DNA of 21,578 nucleotides, from contig CAYLHG010000020.1 in the NCBI GenBank assembly GCA_964383495.1, positions 1 through 21,578 on the forward strand, written 5' to 3'. The notes beneath the pieces are model-generated. The model did not search any database. It was not told the origin of the DNA and saw only the letters and a program-made list of their open reading frames with translations. Of this stretch, positions 1 through 7,700 are shown in pieces (positions within the stretch are counted from its first letter, which is position 1; every line of letters begins with the position of its first letter). The position numbers and the translations under genes were made by a program. This DNA comes from CAWKDC01 sp964383495. GTDB taxonomy: Bacteria; Pseudomonadota; Gammaproteobacteria; JABCZS01.

Positions 1-1
1 A

Positions 2-91
2 TGTGCAGCAAGCGATGATATACCATGGGGGAAGTATAGCAGAAAAATTCAAGTGGAACTTGAAAAAATGGATGATTTATTCAAGTGTTAA
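2..91 (+). CDS. 3' end of an unidentified protein (partial)
   Basis: The window opens inside a plus-strand reading frame that stays open for 29 codons and stops at TAA 89-91. The visible tail is hydrophilic and helical in character and ends with residues LEKMDDLFKC. Its start lies outside the window. I do not recognise a family, and so short an open frame could be chance. The codon choice and charged composition are consistent with a real C-terminus. A weak inverted repeat, AATGAAA and TTTCATT, lies about 25-55 bases downstream, too poor to call a terminator. Confidence 0.4.
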   Translation, partial: CAASDDIPWGKYSRKIQVELEKMDDLFKC

Positions 92-184
92 TTGAATTTT
101 TATATCTTTTTGTTTTTAAATGAAAAATGGCCTTGTCTTTCATTGTTGAGAGCCTGGGTCGGTCTAGATAGCATTGACAGGATG

Positions 185-310
185 AAGTAAATCATCAAGT
201 GCAGTGAGCGAGGTCACTTGGAAATGGGGTGTAATGTGTTTGGGTGGAAGTTGTTGCATGTGGGTGAACCTATTCGTGATAATACCTAGTTTGACCTTGC
301 CTTTTAACTT
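185..310 (-). pseudogene. Remnant of a HAD-superfamily phosphatase (YjjG-like)
   Basis: On the minus strand, 308-253 reads KVKLGIITNRFTHMQQ. This matches the motif II region of HAD subfamily IA phosphatases of the YjjG/pyrimidine-nucleotidase type, where KLGIITNGFT is followed by QQ. Immediately after it, at 252-185, comes HFQVTSLTALDDLLHP, which resembles the extreme C-terminus of the same family (SSL..L..LL). The roughly 80 residues normally between them, carrying motifs III and IV, are missing. The frame extends upstream to 472 but contains no aspartate nucleophile motif (DxDxT). I read this as a dead gene with a large internal deletion and no intact N-terminus. The family assignment is from memory of motifs. 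A small chance ORF is the alternative. Confidence 0.5.
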
Positions 311-530
311 AGCAAGGTGGCTCCGGGCATTTGAGAAAACCACCGTGCAATGTTTGGAGAAGAAGCTCGAGACATTATGTTCTCTAAGTGTAAGATTAGC
401 GATTACTGCACGCTTTGCAATTAATGCAGGTACAAAATTCGGATTAAGTTTAAGCGCCCCAGTCCCAGTCATTGCAGCAGTACGTAATTTACCCGTTTAT
501 TTTACCCTTGTGTGTTGCTGAAAAATAAAT

Positions 531-591
531 TTTACTGTATGACATACAGGTACTTCTCAACCCGCGTTTTTTACTGTAAATTAATTTACTG
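531..591. promoter_or_regulatory. Palindrome and repeated TTTACTG upstream of the GLUG gene
   Basis: Positions 535-549 read CTGTATGACATACAG, a perfect 7-bp inverted repeat around one central base. The heptamer TTTACTG occurs three times, at 531-537, 570-576 and 585-591. The first copy overlaps the left arm of the palindrome. They lie 63-123 bases upstream of the GLUG-protein start, where a regulator site would be expected. It is not a LexA box, because the CTG/CAG spacing is nine bases rather than ten. A -10-like TAATAT is at 599-604, but no convincing -35 goes with it. Confidence 0.35.
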
Positions 592-653
592 ATCATGCTA
601 ATATGTCACTGTGATTAAAAATTAAAACTTTTCATTCAGTAAGGAATCCAGCA

Positions 654-1808
654 ATGAAAGCAATAGCTACTGTATCTCTTTTTTTACTTTCCACTTTTTC
701 AGTTGCCAGTTTTGGATTTCCTAGCGGTGCTGGGACCAAAGAAGATCCTTATTTAATTCATAATTGTGCTGAGTTACAAAGTATCATTGGTTTCCCAAGT
801 GAGCATTTTATTTTAGCGAACAACATTGATTGCAGTGGTTTTGATTATGGTGATGGTGGAGGGTTTATGCCAATTGGAGACATGAGTTTTCCTTTTAAAG
901 GTTCACTCGATGGTAATCATTTTGCTGTCTCTGCGCTTAACATTAATCGTCCTAGCAAAGACAATGTTGGACTGATTGGTTATTTAAATGCTGGAGTTGT
1001 AAAAAATTTAGCTGTGACTAATTCGGCGGTCATTGGTCGTGATGGGGTAGGCGGTATTTTGGGTGATGCAGCTTCAAGCGCAGAAATTGATAATATTTAT
1101 TATGAAGGTACAGTCAGTGGCAACTATAGCGTGGGCGGTTTAATAGGATCTTTAGTTTATACAAAACTCACTAATAGTCATGCAAGTGCATTTGTTACGA
1201 GCTCTGCACATATGGCTGGTGGGCTCACTGGGTATGCTCATTACTCTGATATTATAAACTGTTCTTCAGAAGGAGAAGTACAGTCTACATATGCAAATGG
1301 CTCGGAGATTGGTGGGTTAGTTGGTAGCGCTTATGGAATAGGATATAGTGTTATTGAAAAAAGTTTTTCAAACAATATTGTAAAAGGTGTTTATTCTATT
1401 GGTGGATTGATAGGAGAGGCAAACGGCTACAAAATTAACAATAATTATGCAGCGGGGGAGGTCTATGGTCATGATTATTTAGGTGGGCTTATCGGAACTA
1501 CCGACGGTTATGATGTATCTGTTACGCATAACTATGCAGCAGCGCTAGTCAAAGGAAATATATACGCGGGTGGTTTAATAGGTTATAACAAAACAGGTGT
1601 TATTACTATCAACAATAGTTATTGGGATACTATTATTTCTGGCCAGCCTTTTTCTGCGGGTGGCACACCCAAGACAACTACTGAAATGTATCAACAAGCA
1701 ACCTATCTTAATTGGGATTTTGTAAATATTTGGGAGATTGATCAAGGTGTTGATTATCCTCGATTACCAAAGAGTTATACATCCCGAATTGGCATGACAA
1801 GCGATTGA
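654..1808 (+). CDS. Secreted GLUG-repeat protein
   Basis: A 384-residue protein beginning with a Sec signal peptide: a basic start, then a hydrophobic stretch to about residue 18, with cleavage likely near VAS-FG. Residues 22-45 (SGAGTKEDPYLIHNCAELQS) are the standard opening of GLUG-type surface proteins. From about residue 100 to 330, seven or so repeats carry the GG(L/I)(I/V/T)G core followed by an asparagine/serine-rich strand, the pattern of the GLUG domain, which forms a beta-solenoid. The tail (SYWDT, GGTPKTTTEM, WDF..IW.I, DYPRLP) is the usual ending of this family. Such proteins are extracellular adhesins or coat components, but the ligand here is unknown. AAGGA at 641-645, eight bases before ATG, supports the start. 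No sortase, lipobox or autotransporter barrel is seen, so it is probably released or periplasmic. Confidence 0.85.
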   Translation: MKAIATVSLFLLSTFSVASFGFPSGAGTKEDPYLIHNCAELQSIIGFPSEHFILANNIDCSGFDYGDGGGFMPIGDMSFPFKGSLDGNHFAVSALNINRPSKDNVGLIGYLNAGVVKNLAVTNSAVIGRDGVGGILGDAASSAEIDNIYYEGTVSGNYSVGGLIGSLVYTKLTNSHASAFVTSSAHMAGGLTGYAHYSDIINCSSEGEVQSTYANGSEIGGLVGSAYGIGYSVIEKSFSNNIVKGVYSIGGLIGEANGYKINNNYAAGEVYGHDYLGGLIGTTDGYDVSVTHNYAAALVKGNIYAGGLIGYNKTGVITINNSYWDTIISGQPFSAGGTPKTTTEMYQQATYLNWDFVNIWEIDQGVDYPRLPKSYTSRIGMTSD

Positions 1809-2054
1809 TTCGCACATGCTAATTTTCGAATCCGATTGCAAAGAGATTAAGTCGAGCCATCGACCTCCTGATATCACATGAAGTTTTATTATAAAAATGG
1901 GACGAAATTAATCTTGATTTTCTTAATTTTCTTAAAAACTTATCTTTGCACATAACATTTTTGAGTGAGACAAATAAGAGGCTGCTACAGACAGTAGGAA
2001 CCATTCCGTGTTATTCTGCGAGATTATTTAATATTGTATTATAAAGAGGTTGAC
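1809..2054. other. Intergenic region with no recognised gene
   Basis: These 246 AT-rich bases separate the GLUG gene from the helical repeat gene. I see no terminator hairpin with a T-run and no convincing promoter. Positions 1914-1940 carry three loose 9-bp repeats (TTGATTTTC, TTAATTTTC, TTAAAAACT). A -10-like TAATAT lies at 2029-2034 without a good -35. A 61-codon minus-strand frame here has no family resemblance and is ignored. Confidence 0.5.
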
Positions 2055-3005
2055 ATGCTGCCTAATATCACGACCGGACAACTGTTTGAAATAAAAGCAC
2101 TCATTAATCGCTCTTTTGAGCCGCTTGCAATTTTAACATGCGAATATTCACATGATACTTCTTTGAACGGGGATCATCGTTTGATGCTCATGCGTGAGAA
2201 AATGCGTGAGTCTATTAAGAATTTAGAAGATTTAAATGCATTTTTACGTTTTTTTCATCAAGAAGCCATCCGCAGTCATGAATCAAGGCAGGTATTTTAC
2301 GCGCTAGGTTCAAGATTTCTCAGAAGTCTGATTGTCACAAACGAAGACTACCGTGTGGCTTTAAACGGAGTAGAGCGCCGTGGCGGCGCTATTACGGAGA
2401 CCACTCTGGTTGATCATGATTTTCTTGGGCTGATAGGCTGGGCTTTGGGCATCAAAAGACTGTATAGTTTTATTCACACGGTAGAAGATTTTGATACTGT
2501 TTTTCGTAATTGGGATTCTAGTGTACTCACCGCACTGAGAGTTGCAGCAGGGAATGCGTCAGAGGAAACTTTGAATGAAGATCAAGGGTTCTTCAATGAG
2601 GCATTTGATAACCTGCCAGATAATGACCCCGCTATTGATGCCGGTCTCACGAAATTGGTTAATGTGATTAGGACGGCAAAAGATTTGGAGGTCGCATTTG
2701 AGAAATTATACCTGTTAGATCATAAGCCATTCCTTGAAATTGCAGGCATAGCGGCCAAGATAAAAAGTTTAATCCGAACCAAAGCAGAATTTTTTAACGT
2801 CATGAATAAGATTGATGCAGATGCAAGTCCTTTATTTCTTAAACAATTAGGACCGGAAAAATTGAAGCAATTACTGCCGACTCTCGTGATTTCCAAGAGT
2901 TTTTGTTTCACTATCTTAGGACGCACTCTGAGTTGTTTGAATCGATCCCAGAAAGCTTGCTCGCATCTTATGTGCACAACAAACAGGATCTCAACAACTT
3001 TTTGA
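2055..3005 (+). CDS. Helical repeat protein, frameshifted near 2877
   Basis: The start is ATG 2055, preceded by AAGAGG at 2044-2049 with a five-base gap; an earlier in-frame ATG at 2034 has no ribosome binding site. The protein is hydrophilic and largely alpha-helical with no signal peptide or membrane segment. A degenerate motif recurs, roughly I-x-T/N-x-x-D/E-F/L/Y-x-x-A/V-F/L, at residues 54 (IKNLEDLNAF), 93 (IVTNEDYRVA), 140 (IHTVEDFDTV), 205 (IRTAKDLEVA) and 240 (IRTKAEFFNV). After residue 275 the frame loses this character and ends at 3005, while the -1 frame continues the repeats, so the natural product is longer. I do not recognise a named family; similar helical arrays occur in candidate effectors of intracellular bacteria, which is inference only. 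Confidence 0.7.
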   Translation: MLPNITTGQLFEIKALINRSFEPLAILTCEYSHDTSLNGDHRLMLMREKMRESIKNLEDLNAFLRFFHQEAIRSHESRQVFYALGSRFLRSLIVTNEDYRVALNGVERRGGAITETTLVDHDFLGLIGWALGIKRLYSFIHTVEDFDTVFRNWDSSVLTALRVAAGNASEETLNEDQGFFNEAFDNLPDNDPAIDAGLTKLVNVIRTAKDLEVAFEKLYLLDHKPFLEIAGIAAKIKSLIRTKAEFFNVMNKIDADASPLFLKQLGPEKLKQLLPTLVISKSFCFTILGRTLSCLNRSQKACSHLMCTTNRISTTF

Positions 3006-3231
3006 ATATTAAAGAGAAAGATAGAGACAGTACAGAGGCTTTTGCAGGTGATTTATGGGAGAATATAAACCATTACTTCCCCACATTTATAAGCTCCCTC
3101 CCCAGTGCGCCCGTCACCTACCTAAGGGCAATCCCCGTTCAACTGCCACCGGGTGGGGGGGCATCCCCAAGGACATTGATCTAGCCCCGAAAAAAACGGA
3201 CACATTGGCCATTCCAATACATCAAGCCTAA
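2879..3231 (+). pseudogene. Out-of-frame C-terminal continuation of the helical repeat protein
   Basis: From GAC 2879 the second frame reads DSRDFQEFLFHYL and then VHNKQDLNNFLN, two more copies of the repeat motif seen upstream. One missing base between CTG 2874 and GAC 2879 would join the two parts. This frame stops at 3184. Just before that stop lies a run of seven G (3155-3161). Adding one G there would carry the protein into the third frame, which reads IPKDIDLAPKKTDTLAIPIH and so on to TAA 3229-3231. The first frameshift is well supported by motif continuity; the second is a suggestion. Causes could be gene decay, phase variation at the G-run, or sequencing error. The TAA is one base from the end of the convergent LRR gene. 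Confidence 0.55.
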
Positions 3232-3487
3232 GTTATTTTGTGCTTTTGAGTGCCCCTGGATTGCGACGAGTACAATTTAATGCTCTAAACCCATTGGTAT
3301 CAATTGAAGCCTTGGGTTGTAATGAGTTGTGGTAATGTAGACTAGGTAAAAATAAAGCCTCAGGATATTCTTTTGACCTTGCAATTTGCGATGCTTTTTG
3401 ATTAATGATTCTTAAAAGTTTTGCTTTATCTTCATTTTTTTCATCAACATGATTTAAGATTGCTATTACTACATGACGCCAATTTGG
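3184..3487. repeat. Dispersed direct repeat, copy 1
   Basis: This block covers the convergent 3' ends of the helical repeat gene and the LRR gene. It recurs at 14349-14585 in the same orientation with high identity over its first 127 bases (3184-3310) and its last 110 or so (3377-3487). It begins at GCCCCGAAAAAAA and ends near the ACGCCAATT of the LRR gene. The two copies bracket the giant beta-helix gene and most of the LRR gene. Confidence 0.85.
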
Positions 3488-4516
3488 CGCTCCCTTGCCT
3501 AGCTCTTCTGCGGCCAATATAATTAAACTTTCTTGCGCAATAGAGTAATATGGATCTTTTACTGATAACAATGATAATTTTTGTATTGCTATTATTTTTT
3601 CTTGATTATTTTCTGCTTGTTGTGCTTGTAATAGCAAAATAGCAGCTTGCGCTTCTCGATATAAGATTGCATCTTTGGGATAATTTTCTCTGTCAGCTGT
3701 AGCAATTGCGTTATTTAATTGTTGAAGATCTTTTTCAGTATTTGAAAATGGACTTTGATCATCATTAGGATCCTCAAGTTTTTCTAATATACTTTCGAAT
3801 AAGCGGTTCATTCGTTTATTGCGATGTAAAAGAATCGTGATATTAACGCAGGCCTCAGCGCTCATTTTTTCGCAACGTAATTCCAATTCACTATTTATAA
3901 GGGTTTTATTGATTGTTAAAGCCTCTACCAACGCTTCAGCACCTTCGTCGGCAATGTTGTTGTGAGCTAAAATTAGTTTGGTAAGGGTTGTATTAATCTT
4001 TAAAGCCTCTGCCAATGCTTTAGCACCTTCGTCGCCAATGCTGTTCAATGTTAAGCCCAATTTAGTAAGGGTTGTATTGGTTTTTAAAGCCTTTGCCAAT
4101 GCTTTAGCACCTTCGTCATTAATGCTGTTGCAATCTAAATCTAATTTAGTAAGGGTTGTATTGGTTTTCAAAGCCTCTGCTAACGCTTCAGCACCTTCAG
4201 CACTAATGCTGTTCCAGCTTAAGCTCAATTGAGTAAGGGTTGTATTAGTTTTTAAAGCCTTTGCCAATGCTTTAGCACCTTCGTCATTAATGCTGTTGCA
4301 ATCTAAATCTAATTTAGTAAGGGTTGTATTGGTTTTCAAAGCCTCTGCTAACGCTTCAGCGCCTTCAACGTGAAGGCTGTTGCTGGTTAAATGCAACTCA
4401 GAAAACTTACATTTTTCCTGCGTTAAAAGGCACGCTAAGTCTTCAGCATCCTTCGTACTCAGATCTACGTGGTTTAAATTTAAAGTGAGATTCATTACAT
4501 TTACTGCCGGCAGCAT
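3233..4516 (-). CDS. Leucine-rich-repeat protein (ribonuclease-inhibitor type)
   Basis: A 427-residue protein. ATG at 4516 is chosen because AGGGG lies six bases upstream and a promoter lies just outside; an ATG two codons earlier (4522) abuts the same AGGGG, and a TTG at 4630 would place the promoter inside the gene. Residues 41-208 form six exact 28-residue repeats, LxLxxNxIxxEGAxALAxALKxNTTLTx, the signature of RNH1/NLR-like LRRs that build a horseshoe for protein binding. Residues 210-427 are helical and unrecognised. No signal peptide is present, and such LRR proteins in Legionella-like bacteria are often injected effectors, so a host protein-binding role is plausible but inferred. Repeats 2 and 4 are nearly identical in DNA. 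The gene is divergent from the giant gene and convergent with the helical repeat gene. Confidence 0.85.
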   Translation of the reverse strand: MLPAVNVMNLTLNLNHVDLSTKDAEDLACLLTQEKCKFSELHLTSNSLHVEGAEALAEALKTNTTLTKLDLDCNSINDEGAKALAKALKTNTTLTQLSLSWNSISAEGAEALAEALKTNTTLTKLDLDCNSINDEGAKALAKALKTNTTLTKLGLTLNSIGDEGAKALAEALKINTTLTKLILAHNNIADEGAEALVEALTINKTLINSELELRCEKMSAEACVNITILLHRNKRMNRLFESILEKLEDPNDDQSPFSNTEKDLQQLNNAIATADRENYPKDAILYREAQAAILLLQAQQAENNQEKIIAIQKLSLLSVKDPYYSIAQESLIILAAEELGKGAPNWRHVVIAILNHVDEKNEDKAKLLRIINQKASQIARSKEYPEALFLPSLHYHNSLQPKASIDTNGFRALNCTRRNPGALKSTK

Positions 4517-4556
4517 GAGCATCCCCTGATTAAAAATAAATGGCGTTAAAATAGTT

Positions 4557-4585
4557 AGTTTACAAGATTTTAAGACAGATTTCAA
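4557..4585 (-). promoter_or_regulatory. Promoter of the LRR gene
   Basis: On the minus strand TTGAAA (4585-4580) and TAAACT (4562-4557) are separated by exactly 17 bases, matching the sigma-70 consensus at 5/6 and 4/6. Transcription would begin near 4550, about 34 bases ahead of the AGGGG-preceded ATG at 4516. This supports the shorter start of the LRR gene. Confidence 0.6.
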
Positions 4586-4711
4586 GTACTTGTATGGGGT
4601 GTCAGGAGGTCGGTGCATCAAAAAGTTCAAGGAAAGGATGGCGTACTAAAATTTTTCCAAGTACAATGATTACTCATTTCGTCGAATCAATAATTGGGCA
4701 AGAGGTTTGAC

Positions 4712-7700
4712 ATGGGAAATCCAGTCATGCGGTTGGACCGAATTTCTGAAAAGCAACAAATAAATAAAGTTGTTTTTCCAAGCTTGAGACATGGAACCGA
4801 GCAAATCAAAAAAAGACTCGATAACAAGCTGTTTGTTAAAACAGACAATCATCTATATAAAACGCACATCCGTGATCAAGAGTCTAATAGTTACTGTATT
4901 AAAATTGATGATGTTAAATTGGGCCATCATAAAGATTACCAAATATATTACTTTTTAGATGAAAATCGAAAAAAGTTTGCAGAAGCAATAGTGAATCATC
5001 AATGTTTATGGATAAGGGCTGAGCATAAAAATTTAACCATTGAGATAGATAAAAAATTATCGCTACAATACTGCATCATTGAAAGCAAGGCTGATATTTC
5101 ACTAAAAACAATGGCTCAGTCCTCGGATAATGTATTGATATGTGCTAGGAATCTTCATATTGCTTCATCCGTGCAATTTAATGCAAACATAATTGAGATC
5201 GATTGTGAAACTGTGATCAATGCAGGATCAATATACAATAGAAATAATATTTCTATTAAAGCTGAATGTTTTACACATGATGAAAAAGCCATCATGAATG
5301 TTGGTCGTCATTGTGAAATAAAATGTGGGGCTTATGTTCATTTGGGTGCAATGAGTGTTCACGGCTCTACTGTTGTTACATCAAACCATGCATTGATCGA
5401 TGGAGATTTGTCGAGCGGTCATATGTATATGGCAGTCGGCGATAAGTTGTTCTTCCATCATAAAACACGCATGATTGTATATGGTGACGCAAAATTTAAT
5501 GCAATAAGCATTGACGTTTTAGGTGCAAGAATAAAAATAGAGGCAGATCATCCCAATGCCGTGGTTGAGTTTTTGTCGAAAACGTTAGATCTTGGACATG
5601 GCGCAACCATTGAATCTACCCAAAATATTAACATTAAAGCAGGCGCTTATCATCAAGAAAGTGCCCATATCCTGTTGGATGGAACAGGGGAAATCAACAT
5701 CATGGCCACAAACCTGGCTGTGGGTGAAGGTTCTTCATTGAATACCTATGGCACAATGATAGCGAAGGTGAAGAAAACAGCTCAGTTTGATTCGTCTACG
5801 CTTAAGTCGAAGGAAGGTATTCAAATTGTTGCCCATAAAATAATCAATAATGCTGAGTGGTATTGCGAAAAAAATATCGATTACCAAGCGAAACACTGCA
5901 TGCAATTACCCCATGCTTTGATTTATGCAGGCGAAAAACTCAATGTGAGTGAAAGCAATTATGTATGGCTTGATGGCCATATTATTGCTGTTGATATTAA
6001 CTTAGATGTCAAAAATAAATTAGGCTCAGCACCTACGACAAATATCGCGTGTGAAAATGGTATACATGTTCGTGCAAAAAAAATGATTTTATCTGGCCAG
6101 ATGGCTTGTCGACAAAAGATAGCATTACTGTCTGTCGCAGGACAAGTGATAAAGAGCGATGCCAATTTTTATGCAGGGGAAGGGTTCGACATCCAAGCCG
6201 GTCATATGCTTTGTACAGGTGTGCTGAAAACAGGAAAGAACATCGAAATTGTTGTTGAGCGCTATTTTAATTCAAATGAACGTTGTCGAATGGTTGCAGA
6301 CGAGATCACCTTAACAAGTAACAAAGTGCATCAAGATGGTATTTTCACTGCCGCTATGTTAACGCTCATCACTCATCACGATCAATTATCTGTTGACGGT
6401 ATGTTAGACGCAAAAGATCAAATTGCTTTAATATCACACAAAACATTGCGAATTGGTGAGAAAGCGAGCGTCTGTTCTCCAAGACTCATACATTTGTCCG
6501 CCAGAGAAGTAACCAATGATGGGGTTGTTGAATCAAATCTTATTCAGATCATTACTCAGTCACTTGAAGTTAACAATGAAATTAATGCAATTGAAAAATT
6601 ACTCTTGCCACATATGGTGAATGACATCAATATTGGGGTGCATGCAAAAGTTCACGGAGGAACCCATTTGCGCATGGAATGCAACAAGTTATCATGCGCT
6701 GGAAATATTTCGTCTGATGAAGAAATTATATTGCAAGCAGAAAAATCAGCTCTGCTGTATCAAGAAAGTCATTTATCAACTCAATCACGCATCCAATTAT
6801 ATGCATCTGATCAATTATTCATTGCAGGCCATGCTTCCATGGCTAAGAATATGGAGTTTTTGTCTGAAGGAGAAATCCAGTTAGAAGAGTCTGCTCGGAT
6901 ACACGCTGTAGACAGCGCGATTGTGAAATCACCAAAGATAATAAATCACTCTGTTCTGTTTTCAAAAATGATCAGTTTCTTAGGAGAAGAGCAGCTTCAT
7001 GATAAAGATGCAACAATATTTGCACAACAAGCGATAAGCTTAAATGGTGGATCTATCACAATAGACGGTGATGTCACTTCTGATGACATGGTATTGATAA
7101 CCGCAGAATCACATTTTAAATCAGGAAAGCATGCACATATCAATTCAAAAAATCATATGGTGATTTATTCAGATGATATAAAAATTTCCGGCGTCATGAA
7201 TGCAGAAAAAGTGATTACCTTGGGCGGTATTCCTGAAATAAAAGAAGATGCCCAGGCACAAAAAGAGACTCTTCCAAAAAACGCCAGGGTTATTAACCTT
7301 AGAAAAACTGCTGCATGCGATGCGGGTGATATCATGATCATGGCAGAACTTTTTGCTCAAGAAAGTGTATTAAATGCCAAAAAAATAAACATCATCGCAG
7401 CAAAAAAATATATTTATAGAATGCACGCTGAATTTTCAGCTGCTGAAGGTGTGAATATCAGGACACCTCATCTTGATATTTCAAAAGACATGAACCTTTA
7501 TCAAAAAGGCTTTATTTCTTCTGAGGAAGCATTAAAGATTAGTGGCTTAGGACAACTTATTTCAGATCAACATCTATTTATTAGCTCTAAAACAATTGAA
7601 GTAGATGTTGAAATTAAAGCAAATTATCTGAGCCTTTCAGGAGAGAATATTACCATTCAAAAAAGAGGAAGATTACGTACAGATCCAGCAGAAAAACATG

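Noticed and set aside
204..521. Plus-strand 105-codon gene antisense to the HAD remnant
   Set aside because: There is no ribosome binding site or recognisable domain. The minus strand carries the recognisable HAD motif.
535..549. LexA (SOS) box
   Set aside because: The spacing is CTG-N9-CAG. The gammaproteobacterial box needs N10, and the neighbouring genes are not SOS-like.
1914..2045. PmrA-type regulatory box before the helical repeat gene
   Set aside because: One half-site resembles TTTAATATT, but the second half does not fit at the required spacing.
4517..4630. Longer LRR protein starting at TTG 4630
   Set aside because: The TTG has no ribosome binding site and the extension covers the promoter. 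ATG 4516 has AGGGG six bases away.
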